In this document: positions 31,025 through 40,986 of the stretch, in pieces | Numbering within the stretch: the stretch's first letter is position 1 | Layout of the letters: each line of letters opens with the position of its first letter | DNA from: Escherichia coli | Lineage (GTDB): Bacteria; Pseudomonadota; Gammaproteobacteria; Enterobacterales; Enterobacteriaceae | Length of the DNA: 64,000 nucleotides | Assembly (NCBI GenBank): GCA_021307345.1 | Contig: CP089930.1 | Coordinates: forward strand, 3,906,001 to 3,970,000 | Direction of reading: 5' to 3' | Program-made: the position numbers and the translations under genes | Notes under the pieces: generated by a model | The model's database searches: none | What the model was told of the DNA's origin: nothing | Seen by the model: only the letters and a program-made list of their open reading frames with translations

Positions 31025-32566
31025 ATGCGTCTGGAAGTCTTTTGTGAAGACCGACTCGGTCTGACCCGCGAATTACTCGATCTACTGGTTCTAAGAGGCA
31101 TCGATTTACGCGGTATTGAGATTGACCCAATCGGGCGGATTTACCTCAATTTTGCCGAACTGGATTTTGACAGTTTCAGCAGCCTGATGGCGGAAATTCG
31201 CCGTATTGCAGGTGTTACCGATGTGCGCACTGTGTCATGGATGCCTTCCGAGCGCGAACATCTGGCGTTGAGCGCATTGCTTGAGGCGTTGCCTGAACCC
31301 GTGCTTTCGGTCGATATGAAAAGCAAAGTGGATATGGCGAATCCGGCGAGCTGTCAGCTATTTGGTCAAAAACTTGATCGTTTACGCAATCATACCGCTG
31401 CGCAATTGATTAACGGATTTAATTTTTTACGCTGGCTGGAGAGTGACCCGCAGGATTCGCATAACGAACATGTGGTGATTAACGGGCAAAATTTCTTGAT
31501 GGAGATAACGCCGGTTTATTTGCAGGATGAACACGACCAACACGTCCTGACCGGTGCGGTAGTGATGCTGCGCTCGACGATTCGTATGGGGCGTCAGTTG
31601 CAAAATGTGGCTGCGCAGGATGTCAGCGCCTTTAGTCAGATTGTCGCCGTTAGTCCGAAAATGAAACACGTTGTCGAGCAGGCTCAGAAACTGGCGATGT
31701 TAAGCGCGCCACTGCTGATTACGGGTGACACGGGTACTGGTAAAGATCTCTTTGCTTACGCCTGTCATCAGGCCAGCCCTCGCGCCGGTAAACCTTACCT
31801 GGCGCTGAACTGCGCGTCTATACCGGAAGATGCCGTTGAGAGCGAACTGTTTGGACATGCCCCGGAAGGGAAGAAAGGGTTCTTTGAGCAGGCGAACGGC
31901 GGTTCAGTGCTGCTGGATGAGATTGGTGAGATGTCGCCGCGAATGCAGGCTAAATTGCTGCGTTTCCTTAATGATGGCACTTTCCGTCGGGTTGGCGAAG
32001 ATCACGAGGTGCATGTCGATGTGCGGGTGATTTGCGCGACGCAAAAGAATCTGGTTGAGTTGGTGCAAAAAGGCGTATTTCGGGAAGATCTCTATTATCG
32101 CCTGAATGTGTTGACGCTGAATCTGCCACCGCTGCGAGACTGTCCGCAGGATATCATGCCGTTAACCGAATTGTTCGTCGCCCGCTTTGCTGACGAGCAG
32201 GGAGTACCCCGGCCGAAATTGGCTGCCGATCTGAATACCGTGCTGACACGTTATGGCTGGCCGGGTAACGTGAGGCAGTTGAAAAATGCTGTCTATCGCG
32301 CACTCACCCAACTGGACGGCTACGAACTGCGTCCACAAGACATTTTGCTGCCAGATTATGACGCGACAACCGTTGCCGTGGGCGAAGATGCGATGGAAGG
32401 TTCGCTGGATGAAATCACCAGTCGATTTGAGCGTTCGGTGTTAACCCAGCTTTATCGCAATTATCCCAGCACGCGCAAACTGGCAAAACGTCTGGGCGTT
32501 TCACATACCGCGATTGCCAACAAATTGCGTGAATACGGCCTGAGCCAGAAAAAGAGCGAAGAGTAA
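31025..32566 (+). CDS. tyrR: TyrR, aromatic amino-acid regulator
   Basis: A 513-residue regulator of aromatic amino-acid synthesis and transport. Domains: ACT (about 1-70), PAS (about 78-190), AAA+ (about 205-430; Walker A GDTGTGKD) and a C-terminal HTH (TRKLAKRLGVSHTAIANKL). The sigma-54-contact GAFTGA loop is replaced by GHAPEGKKG, which agrees with TyrR acting on sigma-70 promoters. Start at MRLEVFCED. Confidence 0.97.
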   Translation: MRLEVFCEDRLGLTRELLDLLVLRGIDLRGIEIDPIGRIYLNFAELDFDSFSSLMAEIRRIAGVTDVRTVSWMPSEREHLALSALLEALPEPVLSVDMKSKVDMANPASCQLFGQKLDRLRNHTAAQLINGFNFLRWLESDPQDSHNEHVVINGQNFLMEITPVYLQDEHDQHVLTGAVVMLRSTIRMGRQLQNVAAQDVSAFSQIVAVSPKMKHVVEQAQKLAMLSAPLLITGDTGTGKDLFAYACHQASPRAGKPYLALNCASIPEDAVESELFGHAPEGKKGFFEQANGGSVLLDEIGEMSPRMQAKLLRFLNDGTFRRVGEDHEVHVDVRVICATQKNLVELVQKGVFREDLYYRLNVLTLNLPPLRDCPQDIMPLTELFVARFADEQGVPRPKLAADLNTVLTRYGWPGNVRQLKNAVYRALTQLDGYELRPQDILLPDYDATTVAVGEDAMEGSLDEITSRFERSVLTQLYRNYPSTRKLAKRLGVSHTAIANKLREYGLSQKKSEE

Positions 32567-32575
32567 ACACGTAAA

Positions 32576-32604
32576 ATGCCTGATGGCGCAATACCATCAG
32601 GCAT
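32576..32604. terminator. Bidirectional terminator tyrR/tpx
   Basis: ATGCCTGATGG / CCATCAGGCAT, 11-bp arms with a 7-nt loop, between the convergent tyrR and tpx ends; also REP-like. Confidence 0.8.
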
Positions 32605-32610
32605 AATAAA

Positions 32611-33117
32611 TTACGCTTTCAGTACCGCCAGAGCTGCTTCGTAATCCGGCTCAGTGGTGATTTCATTCACCAGCTGGCTGAAAATCACATTGTCATTTTC
32701 ATCAATTACGACAACTGCGCGCGCAGCCAGACCTTTCAGTGGGCCTTCAGCGATCTCAACGCCGTAAGCTTGCAGAAATTCGCTATTACGGAAAGTGGAA
32801 AGGGTGATGACGTTGTTAAGACCTTCCGCACCGCAGAAACGAGACTGGGCGAACGGCAGATCGGCGGAAATACACAGTACAACGGTGTTGTCGATTTCTG
32901 TCGCCAGTTGGTTAAACTTACGTACTGATGCGGCGCAAACACCGGTATCAATACTTGGGAAAATGTTCAGCACTTTGCGTTTACCTGCAAACTGCGTGAG
33001 GGTGACGTCAGACAGATCTTTTGCCACGAGAGTAAAAGTCTGCGCTTTGCTACCCACTTGCGGGATGGAATTGGCGACTGTAACCGGGTTGCCCTGGAAA
33101 TGAACGATTTGTGACAT
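32611..33117 (-). CDS. tpx: Thiol peroxidase
   Basis: A 168-residue atypical 2-Cys peroxiredoxin, lipid-hydroperoxide peroxidase. Peroxidatic Cys61 in [12 protein letters not shown] and resolving Cys95 in SRFCGAEG; a third Cys at 82. Full length, monocistronic. Confidence 0.97.
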   Translation of the reverse strand: MSQIVHFQGNPVTVANSIPQVGSKAQTFTLVAKDLSDVTLTQFAGKRKVLNIFPSIDTGVCAASVRKFNQLATEIDNTVVLCISADLPFAQSRFCGAEGLNNVITLSTFRNSEFLQAYGVEIAEGPLKGLAARAVVVIDENDNVIFSQLVNEITTEPDYEAALAVLKA

Positions 33118-33235
33118 GATTATCTTTCCTGTTTACATATAGTTAACGTCATGCCTAGTTTATGCTAACTGTCAATAACACAGCAATCGCTATTTGCGCT
33201 TAATCCGCAGTCCATCGCGGCAACAAGGAGTAAAG

Positions 33236-34201
33236 ATGAGAACCGTAAAGGTATTTGAGGAAGCCTGGCCGTTACATACCCCGTTTGTAATTGCTCGTGG
33301 CAGCCGCAGTGAAGCGCGCGTGGTGGTTGTTGAACTGGAAGAAGATGGTGTTAAAGGTGCTGGGGAATGCACTCCCTATCCGCGCTATGGTGAAAGTGAC
33401 GCTTCAGTAATGGCGCAAATTATGAGTGTTGTGCCGCAACTGGAAAAAGGGCTGACACGTGAAGAACTGCAAAAAATACTGCCAGCGGGCGCGGCGCGTA
33501 ATGCGCTGGATTGTGCATTGTGGGCTCTCTGTGCACGTAAACAGCAGCAGACGCTGGCTGAATTTATCGGTATAACGCTTCCCGACACCATTACCACTGC
33601 ACAGACGGTTGTCATCGGTACGCCTGATCAAATGGCCAGCAGTGCTGCGGCACTATGGCAAGCAGGGGCGAAATTGCTGAAAGTGAAACTGGATAACCAT
33701 CTTATTAGCGAGCGGATGGTGGCAATTCGCTCGGCTGTACCCGATGCGACGTTGATTGTTGATGCGAATGAATCCTGGCGCGCAGAAGGATTGGCAGCGC
33801 GATGTCAGTTGCTGGCTGACTTAGGCATCGCGATGCTGGAACAACCGCTTCCCGCACAGGACGATGCGGCGCTGGAGAATTTTATTCATCCGTTACCCAT
33901 TTGCGCTGATGAAAGTTGTCATACCCGTAGCAATCTGAAGGCGCTGAAAGGGCGCTATGAGATGGTTAATATCAAACTCGATAAAACGGGGGGGCTGACC
34001 GAAGCCCTGGCATTGGCGACCGAAGCGCGTGCACAAGGTTTTAGTCTGATGCTGGGCTGCATGTTGTGTACCTCTCGTGCTATTAGCGCCGCTTTACCGC
34101 TGGTGCCGCAGGTCAGTTTTGCCGATCTTGATGGACCGACCTGGCTGGCGGTGGATGTGGAGCCGGCGCTACAGTTTACGACCGGCGAATTGCATCTTTA
34201 G
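33236..34201 (+). CDS. ycjG: L-Ala-D/L-Glu epimerase
   Basis: A 321-residue enolase-superfamily enzyme of the muconate-lactonizing group that epimerises L-Ala-D-Glu from recycled murein peptide. Catalytic Lys pair in KLLKVKLDN and NIKLDKTGG, with metal ligands in VDANESW, EQPLP and CADES. Start at MRTVKVFEE with AAGGAG upstream. Its 3' end overlaps the convergent mpaA by 26 bp. Confidence 0.95.
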   Translation: MRTVKVFEEAWPLHTPFVIARGSRSEARVVVVELEEDGVKGAGECTPYPRYGESDASVMAQIMSVVPQLEKGLTREELQKILPAGAARNALDCALWALCARKQQQTLAEFIGITLPDTITTAQTVVIGTPDQMASSAAALWQAGAKLLKVKLDNHLISERMVAIRSAVPDATLIVDANESWRAEGLAARCQLLADLGIAMLEQPLPAQDDAALENFIHPLPICADESCHTRSNLKALKGRYEMVNIKLDKTGGLTEALALATEARAQGFSLMLGCMLCTSRAISAALPLVPQVSFADLDGPTWLAVDVEPALQFTTGELHL

Positions 34202-34904
34202 GATGCCAGCGCAGTAAATTCGCCATTGCAAAGAGATACTTTTCACTGGCTTCATCGGAGGAGATGGGCGGAAACTCGGCGGTAATACAGTGCAGGTTCA
34301 GATCCGCACACCAACTGCCGAAGGAGCCGGGGGTTTCGTATCCGACGCTGGTCACCAGCGGCAATTCAAATGCCTGAGCCAGCCACTCACCTAATTCACT
34401 GTGTCGGGGATCTTCAATACAAGCCAGCGGATCGTGAAAAGAGACAATCCAGGCGGGGTGGATACGATGAATGAGCTGGCACAAAGCCTGAGTTTCAGGT
34501 TCGGAGCCGGGTTTATCGCCGGTCAGCAAGACCACGTCGCGCTCTTCGGCGGCACTGTTCCAGCGGTACACCGTTTCACCTTCCTTCCAGTTCGCCGCCG
34601 GAAAGTTTCTGTTTAGATCCACACCATTGGCATTAGCCCGCAGACCAAGCTGGCAACCGTCAGGATTCACACACAGCACGACATGATGGCGGCGCAGAGA
34701 CGGTGTTAACGTGCGTAATGCGCAGGAGAGGGTGACGACGGAAGAATTTTCGTCGCCGTGGGTGCCAGCCAGGATTAAACCACTTTCGCTGCTGGCGGCA
34801 GAAGCCGGAAACCAGATCAACGGCGCACCTAATAATGAACGTCCGTAATGTTCGGTTCCTGGCGGAAAAGCGCCCCGTTCGGCGCGCGGGCGGGTCACGG
34901 TCAT
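34176..34904 (-). CDS. mpaA: Murein peptide amidase A
   Basis: A 242-residue M14 zinc carboxypeptidase-type amidase that cuts the gamma-D-Glu-meso-DAP bond of murein tripeptide. Zinc ligands His49 and Glu52 in GTHGDE, third His in SFHDP, catalytic Glu near ITAEFPP. Start at MTVTRPRAE; the ORF's extended start reaches into the mppA upstream region. Confidence 0.95.
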   Translation of the reverse strand: MTVTRPRAERGAFPPGTEHYGRSLLGAPLIWFPASAASSESGLILAGTHGDENSSVVTLSCALRTLTPSLRRHHVVLCVNPDGCQLGLRANANGVDLNRNFPAANWKEGETVYRWNSAAEERDVVLLTGDKPGSEPETQALCQLIHRIHPAWIVSFHDPLACIEDPRHSELGEWLAQAFELPLVTSVGYETPGSFGSWCADLNLHCITAEFPPISSDEASEKYLFAMANLLRWHPKDAIRRS

Positions 34905-35086
34905 AATCGTCTCGAATATAAGAAGTATTACAGGCAGTGTTGTGCAAATTTTGCGGATTATCAAATCCTTTTCGACAACGATATGTTATCGATCCTTTAT
35001 CACTTTTTTGCCGGAAGTTATTTGCATTTCTTCAAGGAGAAACAAATAATTACGCATCATTATTAACGCAGGTTTGAGGGTAACTT

Positions 35087-36700
35087 ATGAAGCACTCTGT
35101 TTCAGTCACGTGTTGTGCGCTGTTGGTCAGCAGCATTTCCCTGTCGTATGCTGCAGAAGTTCCGAGCGGCACAGTACTGGCAGAGAAGCAGGAGCTGGTG
35201 CGCCACATTAAAGATGAGCCTGCGTCGTTAGATCCCGCCAAAGCAGTGGGCCTGCCGGAGATTCAGGTCATTCGCGATTTGTTTGAAGGTCTGGTGAATC
35301 AAAACGAGAAAGGGGAGATAGTGCCTGGTGTCGCCACGCAGTGGAAAAGTAATGACAATCGTATCTGGACTTTTACCCTGCGCGATAACGCAAAATGGGC
35401 GGATGGCACACCGGTAACGGCGCAAGATTTTGTCTATAGCTGGCAACGTCTGGTGGATCCCAAAACATTGTCGCCATTTGCATGGTTTGCCGCGCTGGCG
35501 GGAATCAACAACGCACAAGCGATTATTGATGGTAAAGCCACGCCTGACCAGCTTGGCGTCACCGCAGTTGATGCCCATACTTTGAAAATTCAGCTTGATA
35601 AACCATTGCCGTGGTTTGTGAATTTAACCGCTAACTTTGCCTTCTTCCCGGTGCAAAAAGCCAACGTAGAAAGTAGTAAAGAGTGGACGAAACCCGGAAA
35701 TCTGATCGGCAATGGCGCTTATGTTCTTAAAGAGCGCGTAGTTAATGAAAAACTGGTCGTGGTGCCGAATACCCATTATTGGGATAACGCCAAAACGGTG
35801 CTGCAAAAAGTGACCTTCCTGCCAATTAATCAGGAATCCGCAGCCACTAAGCGTTATCTCGCAGGCGATATTGATATCACTGAATCCTTCCCGAAAAATA
35901 TGTACCAGAAACTGTTGAGGGATATTCCTGGGCAGGTTTACACGCCGCCACAGCTTGGGACGTATTATTATGCATTTAACACGCAAAAAGGGCCGACGGC
36001 AGATCAACGAGTGCGTCTGGCATTAAGTATGACGATTGATCGCCGCCTGATGACGGAAAAAGTGCTGGGTACAGGTGAAAAACCAGCATGGCATTTCACG
36101 CCAGATGTTACTGCCGGATTTACGCCAGAACCTTCGCCGTTTGAACAAATGAGTCAGGAAGAACTGAATGCCCAGGCGAAAACATTGTTGAGCGCCGCCG
36201 GGTATGGTCCACAGAAGCCGTTAAAACTTACACTGTTATATAACACTTCGGAAAATCACCAGAAAATTGCCATCGCTGTGGCGTCGATGTGGAAAAAGAA
36301 TCTTGGCGTAGATGTCAAACTGCAAAATCAGGAATGGAAAACCTATATCGACAGCCGTAATACCGGCAATTTTGATGTTATCCGCGCCTCGTGGGTTGGG
36401 GATTATAATGAACCATCAACCTTCCTGACGCTGTTAACGTCAACGCACTCAGGAAATATTTCCCGCTTTAACAATCCGGCATACGACAAAGTGCTGACTC
36501 AGGCATCGACTGAAAACACCGTCAAAGCACGCAACGCCGATTACAACACGGCAGAGAAAATCCTCATGGAGCAAGCACCGATTGCGCCAATTTATCAATA
36601 TACCAATGGACGGCTAATCAGGCCGTGGCTGAAAGGTTATCCCATTAATAACCCGGAAGATGTGGCTTATAGCCGGACTATGTATATTGTAAAACATTGA
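35087..36700 (+). CDS. mppA: MppA, murein tripeptide-binding protein
   Basis: A 537-residue periplasmic solute-binding protein (OppA family) that delivers L-Ala-gamma-D-Glu-meso-DAP to the Opp permease. Signal peptide cleaved near residue 22 (LSYA/AEV). In K-12 ymjC, ycjY and pgrR lie between mpaA and mppA; here the two are directly adjacent and divergent across 182 bp. Confidence 0.95.
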   Translation: MKHSVSVTCCALLVSSISLSYAAEVPSGTVLAEKQELVRHIKDEPASLDPAKAVGLPEIQVIRDLFEGLVNQNEKGEIVPGVATQWKSNDNRIWTFTLRDNAKWADGTPVTAQDFVYSWQRLVDPKTLSPFAWFAALAGINNAQAIIDGKATPDQLGVTAVDAHTLKIQLDKPLPWFVNLTANFAFFPVQKANVESSKEWTKPGNLIGNGAYVLKERVVNEKLVVVPNTHYWDNAKTVLQKVTFLPINQESAATKRYLAGDIDITESFPKNMYQKLLRDIPGQVYTPPQLGTYYYAFNTQKGPTADQRVRLALSMTIDRRLMTEKVLGTGEKPAWHFTPDVTAGFTPEPSPFEQMSQEELNAQAKTLLSAAGYGPQKPLKLTLLYNTSENHQKIAIAVASMWKKNLGVDVKLQNQEWKTYIDSRNTGNFDVIRASWVGDYNEPSTFLTLLTSTHSGNISRFNNPAYDKVLTQASTENTVKARNADYNTAEKILMEQAPIAPIYQYTNGRLIRPWLKGYPINNPEDVAYSRTMYIVKH

Positions 36701-36710
36701 TTATGTTCTC

Positions 36711-36736
36711 ATCTGGCGCAAAAAGTTGCGCCAGAT
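36711..36736 (+). terminator. mppA terminator
   Basis: ATCTGGCGCAA / TTGCGCCAGAT with a 4-nt AAAG loop begins 10 bp after the mppA stop and is followed by TTT. Confidence 0.75.
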
Positions 36737-36981
36737 TTCACAACCCCAATAAAATACCTCTCTTTTTAAAATTTACCCTATAAAAATTGCTCTCAAGATA
36801 AGTCTGTGAAATTTCCAGGTTATATTAAGCACAAACTCTAATCATAAATTTTATTTATCTGCTGTATTACATACTCCAAATATAAGCTGTGCTTTACTTT
36901 TTTTACAACGTGAATGCATTTCATCACTTGTAAAACATCTTCATTTGAAAATAAACACACAGCTAAAAATGGGGTGGTAAA

Positions 36982-37968
36982 ATGAAAAAAGCCTCTGCTA
37001 TTTCGTTAGTTATCTCTCTACTCCTCTCGTACCATTCATCTTTTAGTCTGGCCGCAGAGCCGCTTCCCGATGCCGCATCTCTGGGACTGGAAAACTTAAC
37101 TCATGATCTCTCACGACAGGAGTTATTTGTAAAAATCCTGGGATCAGATCTTTCCCGTGAAATGGAATATGACACGTTCGCAGTAAAAAAATACTTTAAA
37201 TTTCCGACTGATGTCTCTTATGACTCGGTATTAAATCAACCGCGACCAAGTTCTTTATTTGGAGTGGATATCAGCCATCATAACGGTAAGAATTTTCCAA
37301 TCGAACTGTTGGCAAAAAATAAGTCTGTGTTTCTGTATATGAAGTCCAGTCAAGGAACGCGTTATGTCGATCCCGAATTTTCCGGTTTCTGGCAACGGGC
37401 CGGGGATACGGAACGGGGGGTAAAATTACACCGTGGAGCATATCATTTTCTTTCCAGCGGTACACCGGCAGACGACGCTGAAATATGGGGACGTAAGCAG
37501 GCGATGACGTTTGTTAAAATTATTAAAGCTAACGGGGGATTACGCGCAACGGATATGCCACCGGCGGTGGATGTGGAGTGGGATGTGGACTCATCAACGG
37601 GTAAGGATCGTTGGCAAAAGCGTAAACCTGCTGAAATTATAACGATGATCAAGGCGTTTACCGCACAGGTCGAAGCCGATTTAGGGCGTAAACCGGTTAT
37701 CTACACTGCGCGAGCCTGGTGGAAAGATGCCGTTGGTGGGGAAAATAGTTTTGCCCAGGTTGCAGATCACAAACTGTGGCTGGCTGATTACTCTAATCAG
37801 GCTCAGGCCAGTGAAACCCCGCGTTCAATCAACCAGACAAAATGGGCGATCTGGCAGTTCACCGACGCAGCACAGCTTAATTTAGGATCGAGTAAGAAGT
37901 TTGATGCCAGTATTTATAAAGGTCCAATTGCTGAATTTTATACCACTTTGGGCGTGCAGGAATTTTAA
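36982..37968 (+). CDS. Secreted GH25-type lysozyme-like protein
   Basis: A 328-residue protein I place in glycoside hydrolase family 25 (Chalaropsis-type muramidases that cut MurNAc-GlcNAc bonds). Sec signal peptide about 1-25 (cleavage near SLAA/EP), a 65-residue N-terminal extension of no known type, then a GH25 barrel from about 92. The catalytic set is intact: Asp96 in GVDISHHNG, Asp197 and Glu199 in AVDVEWD; also GAYHFL, KPVIYTA, LWLADYS and WAIWQFTD. The upstream 245 bp after the mppA terminator is AT-rich and should hold its promoter. Three bases separate it from the next gene. Not part of the K-12 order I know; base composition is lower in GC than its neighbours. Exported with no visible immunity protein. 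Confidence 0.82.
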   Translation: MKKASAISLVISLLLSYHSSFSLAAEPLPDAASLGLENLTHDLSRQELFVKILGSDLSREMEYDTFAVKKYFKFPTDVSYDSVLNQPRPSSLFGVDISHHNGKNFPIELLAKNKSVFLYMKSSQGTRYVDPEFSGFWQRAGDTERGVKLHRGAYHFLSSGTPADDAEIWGRKQAMTFVKIIKANGGLRATDMPPAVDVEWDVDSSTGKDRWQKRKPAEIITMIKAFTAQVEADLGRKPVIYTARAWWKDAVGGENSFAQVADHKLWLADYSNQAQASETPRSINQTKWAIWQFTDAAQLNLGSSKKFDASIYKGPIAEFYTTLGVQEF

Positions 37969-37971
37969 CTT

Positions 37972-39897
37972 ATGAACAGACGATGGCTTACTTTATGTAT
38001 ATCAGTTCTGGGGCTATTCATTGCCGGAATATCACAGGGAATATCAGATGTACGTGCAGATGATATTTGTAAAAATGGTGCAATGGTTCCTGATGAGTAT
38101 TGTCGTTTTTTTATCCATTATGGGCCTGAGGCTCCTGGTAAACTGGATATCCGAATCAGTGATGCGTTAAAAATACCAGATCAGGATGCAGCGAAAACCC
38201 GCGCGATTGGGCTGATTATTTCAATTTCAAAATATCCACTGTTACATGCAGATATTCCAGCAGCTGCAGTAGACGGTCAAAGAATGGCTGATTTTCTTAT
38301 TAATGGGCAAAAGTTTGATGAGGTTATTTTACTGAAAGATCAGGATGCGTCACTGGATAACATTAATTATTTTCTGAAAGAATATCTCCCTGCCAGAGGG
38401 ATGATGTTTGATAAGAAAGCTCGCTTGTTAATTGCTTATTCAGGTCATGGGCGTTTTGGCACTCAAAATGGTAATTCTGATAAGGCACCGGCATTTGTTT
38501 TGAGTAATGCTACAGATATCGATGGTTCAAAAGGTATGTATGAAATGCCAGCTTTGAATGCTCAACTCAACATTCTGGCAAAGCGTTATTTCCATATTTT
38601 GACTTTAGTCAATGCTTGTTTTGGTTCAGGTCTTTTTGGCATGACAGATGGTGCAGGGAATTCAAACGCGTATAGTAAACCAGGTGCGTATGCGATAGCC
38701 GCTGGTGATGATAAAACAGAAGTTTATTCCCTGGAAAAAGATAAAGGCAGTGTATTTTTTGATACCCTTATAAAAGGAGTTGCTGATGGCGTTGCCGACG
38801 AACGCTTCGGGAAATCGTATATGGTAAAAATTGATGGTAAAAAGGAATACTACGCGGGCATTACCCGAACATTAAGTTTGTTTATCTATGTGAACGACCA
38901 ATATATAAAAATAAATGAAAAACTGGACGAGGAAGGGAAAGGAATACATCTTAGTGATGCCTGGATAGGAGCAACAGAAAACCCAGCCGGACCGGGTGGA
39001 TTCTTCTTTATTAACGATCCTGCGGTCAGTCATCTGGATAAAAAAACACAATTATCAGCCGGGAATGCAGATGAATTTACGAATGTTGATAAGACAGCAT
39101 ATTCTATTAAAGAACCGCCTACTGCGCCAGATGAACCAAAGAACAAAGATATAATACCTATTGAAATTCCTTATGGCCCCGTAAGTGCAATTCCCAACCG
39201 ACCTGATATCCGTATCTTCAAAACACCGGATATTTACCCGATCAGTGGCCATGATATCTCGTCTAACGATGGCGAAATCGACTGGAAATTGTTTCAGGAG
39301 AAATCACCTGCGCGTTTTGTCTACGTGAGAGTGGTTGGCTGGAGAGGGCCAGACTCGTCGTTTAAGGCTCACTGGAAGCAATTAGCAGATTCAAAATTTG
39401 ATCGCGGAGGCTATTTTAAATTTGATTTTTGCCGCACTCCTGAGGCGCAACTGGAAACAGCAAAAAGCCTGCTGCCTGAAGACCCGAAAATGTTGCCTCC
39501 CGGTATTTTACTGGTGAATCCAGAAGGTGAAGATACAACCCAACTGGCTTGTTTTAAAAAATCGGGAATGGTGAATGTACGGAATGATATTTTACGTTTT
39601 GCTGCCCTGATATATAAAAATTACCATAAAATACCAATATTTTATGGCAATCATAATAATTTGTCCCATTTCATGGACAGTCGGTTCGACCAGTATATGG
39701 TGTGGATGGGGTATTGGGGACAAGCTGGTGTGAAGCTTGAGGGGCGTAATCCCTGGACACTTTGGCAATATTCAGGAAACGAAAAGGTGCCGGGCATTGG
39801 TCACAGCACAGAGTCAGAAGTATTCTTTGGTACTGAAGAACAGTATGCCCAGTTTAAAGCGGGTGAGAATAATGTCGCTCTGGCTGCGGTAAATTGA
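37972..39897 (+). CDS. Secreted caspase-like protease fused to GH25-like domain
   Basis: A 641-residue two-domain protein. Signal peptide about 1-29 (VRA/DD). Residues about 78-300 form a caspase/metacaspase (C14-type) fold with the catalytic dyad His159 in IAYSGHG and Cys216 in LVNACFGSG. After a Pro-rich linker (about 380-415), residues about 420-635 resemble GH25: Asp428 in GHDISSNDG, IFYGN, and WTLWQYSG. The usual DxE is NPE (516-518), so one catalytic Asp is lost and this domain may only bind glycan or be inactive. Co-transcribed with the GH25 gene. Possible roles: envelope-acting toxin, defence effector, or zymogen processing; none is proven. Confidence 0.8.
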   Translation: MNRRWLTLCISVLGLFIAGISQGISDVRADDICKNGAMVPDEYCRFFIHYGPEAPGKLDIRISDALKIPDQDAAKTRAIGLIISISKYPLLHADIPAAAVDGQRMADFLINGQKFDEVILLKDQDASLDNINYFLKEYLPARGMMFDKKARLLIAYSGHGRFGTQNGNSDKAPAFVLSNATDIDGSKGMYEMPALNAQLNILAKRYFHILTLVNACFGSGLFGMTDGAGNSNAYSKPGAYAIAAGDDKTEVYSLEKDKGSVFFDTLIKGVADGVADERFGKSYMVKIDGKKEYYAGITRTLSLFIYVNDQYIKINEKLDEEGKGIHLSDAWIGATENPAGPGGFFFINDPAVSHLDKKTQLSAGNADEFTNVDKTAYSIKEPPTAPDEPKNKDIIPIEIPYGPVSAIPNRPDIRIFKTPDIYPISGHDISSNDGEIDWKLFQEKSPARFVYVRVVGWRGPDSSFKAHWKQLADSKFDRGGYFKFDFCRTPEAQLETAKSLLPEDPKMLPPGILLVNPEGEDTTQLACFKKSGMVNVRNDILRFAALIYKNYHKIPIFYGNHNNLSHFMDSRFDQYMVWMGYWGQAGVKLEGRNPWTLWQYSGNEKVPGIGHSTESEVFFGTEEQYAQFKAGENNVALAAVN

Positions 39898-39907
39898 GGT
39901 AATAAAT

Positions 39908-39946
39908 AAAACCGGATGTCGAATATTATTATCGTCATCCGGTTTT
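39908..39946. terminator. Bidirectional terminator, caspase gene / ynaI
   Basis: AAAACCGGATG / CATCCGGTTTT, 11-bp arms giving A/T tracts on both sides, between convergent genes. Confidence 0.85.
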
Positions 39947-39954
39947 GTTGAGTT

Positions 39955-40986
39955 TTATTTAAGCTGTTCGGGAGGTGTAATATTATCCATATACAGCGTC
40001 TGGCTGGGGAACGCAAAATCCGCGCCGTGCGACTGCACAATATCGATAATCTTCAAATAAACATCCTGCTGGGCGGCCAGCCATTCGGCCCAGACCGTGG
40101 TCTTGGTAAAGCAATAGACCATAATATTTAATGACGAATCGGCAAACTGGTTGAAATAAACCAGTAAGGTTTGTCGCTGGTCGATAGCAGGGTGATTTTT
40201 CAGCATCTCACGTACGGCTTCGACAATAGCCCCAACTTTTGCGGCATCTTCATAACGTAAACCAATGGTAGTAGTAATACGCCGGTTGGTCATTCGCCCC
40301 GGGTTTTCTACGCTAATGGACGAAAAAAGCGAGTTTGGTACGTACAGTGGGCGATTATCAAAGGTGGTGATTTTTGTAATACGCCAGCCAATTTCTGCTA
40401 CTGTGCCTTCGATATTCCTGTCCGGTGAACGGATCCAGTCGCCAATACTAAAGGGGCGATCGAAATAGAGCATAATCCCGGAAAAGAAGTTACTCAGAAT
40501 ATCTTTACCGGCCATACCGACAGCCAGACCACCAATACCACCAAAGGTCAACAAGCCAGAAAGGCTCATGCCGAAATGTTCGCCATAAAGCAGAACAATC
40601 ACCACGATAATGCTGATTTTGATGATGCGCGACATAATCCGCGCGCTGGTGATATCTCGACCTTTTTTTATCTGTTGCCTTTCAAACTGATTAATCAGGA
40701 GAAATAACTTAACCGTCAGAATAAGCGCAATCAGTGACGTACAGATAAAATCGATAACGCCTGGGGTGATAAATTTGAGTTTGTAATTTTCAATAACATA
40801 ATTAATGATGCTGCCGACAGCACTGATAATTATGGTGTAGATCAAAAATTGAACCGCATGGAATAAGAATCCTTTTCTTTTACGATTTCCACGACGAAAC
40901 CAAAAGCTCATCAGAATCAATGCTGCGCAGCTACCGAAAATAATGACCAGATTAAGCGCATTATTTGTAAACAGTTCAGCGATCAT
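39955..40986 (-). CDS. ynaI: YnaI, small-conductance mechanosensitive channel
   Basis: A 343-residue MscS-family channel with four to five membrane helices. The pore helix and beta domain start at [21 protein letters not shown] followed by [10 protein letters not shown]. Releases solutes on hypo-osmotic shock with low conductance. Full length; the IS copy found beside it in K-12 is absent here. Confidence 0.95.
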   Translation of the reverse strand: MIAELFTNNALNLVIIFGSCAALILMSFWFRRGNRKRKGFLFHAVQFLIYTIIISAVGSIINYVIENYKLKFITPGVIDFICTSLIALILTVKLFLLINQFERQQIKKGRDITSARIMSRIIKISIIVVIVLLYGEHFGMSLSGLLTFGGIGGLAVGMAGKDILSNFFSGIMLYFDRPFSIGDWIRSPDRNIEGTVAEIGWRITKITTFDNRPLYVPNSLFSSISVENPGRMTNRRITTTIGLRYEDAAKVGAIVEAVREMLKNHPAIDQRQTLLVYFNQFADSSLNIMVYCFTKTTVWAEWLAAQQDVYLKIIDIVQSHGADFAFPSQTLYMDNITPPEQLK

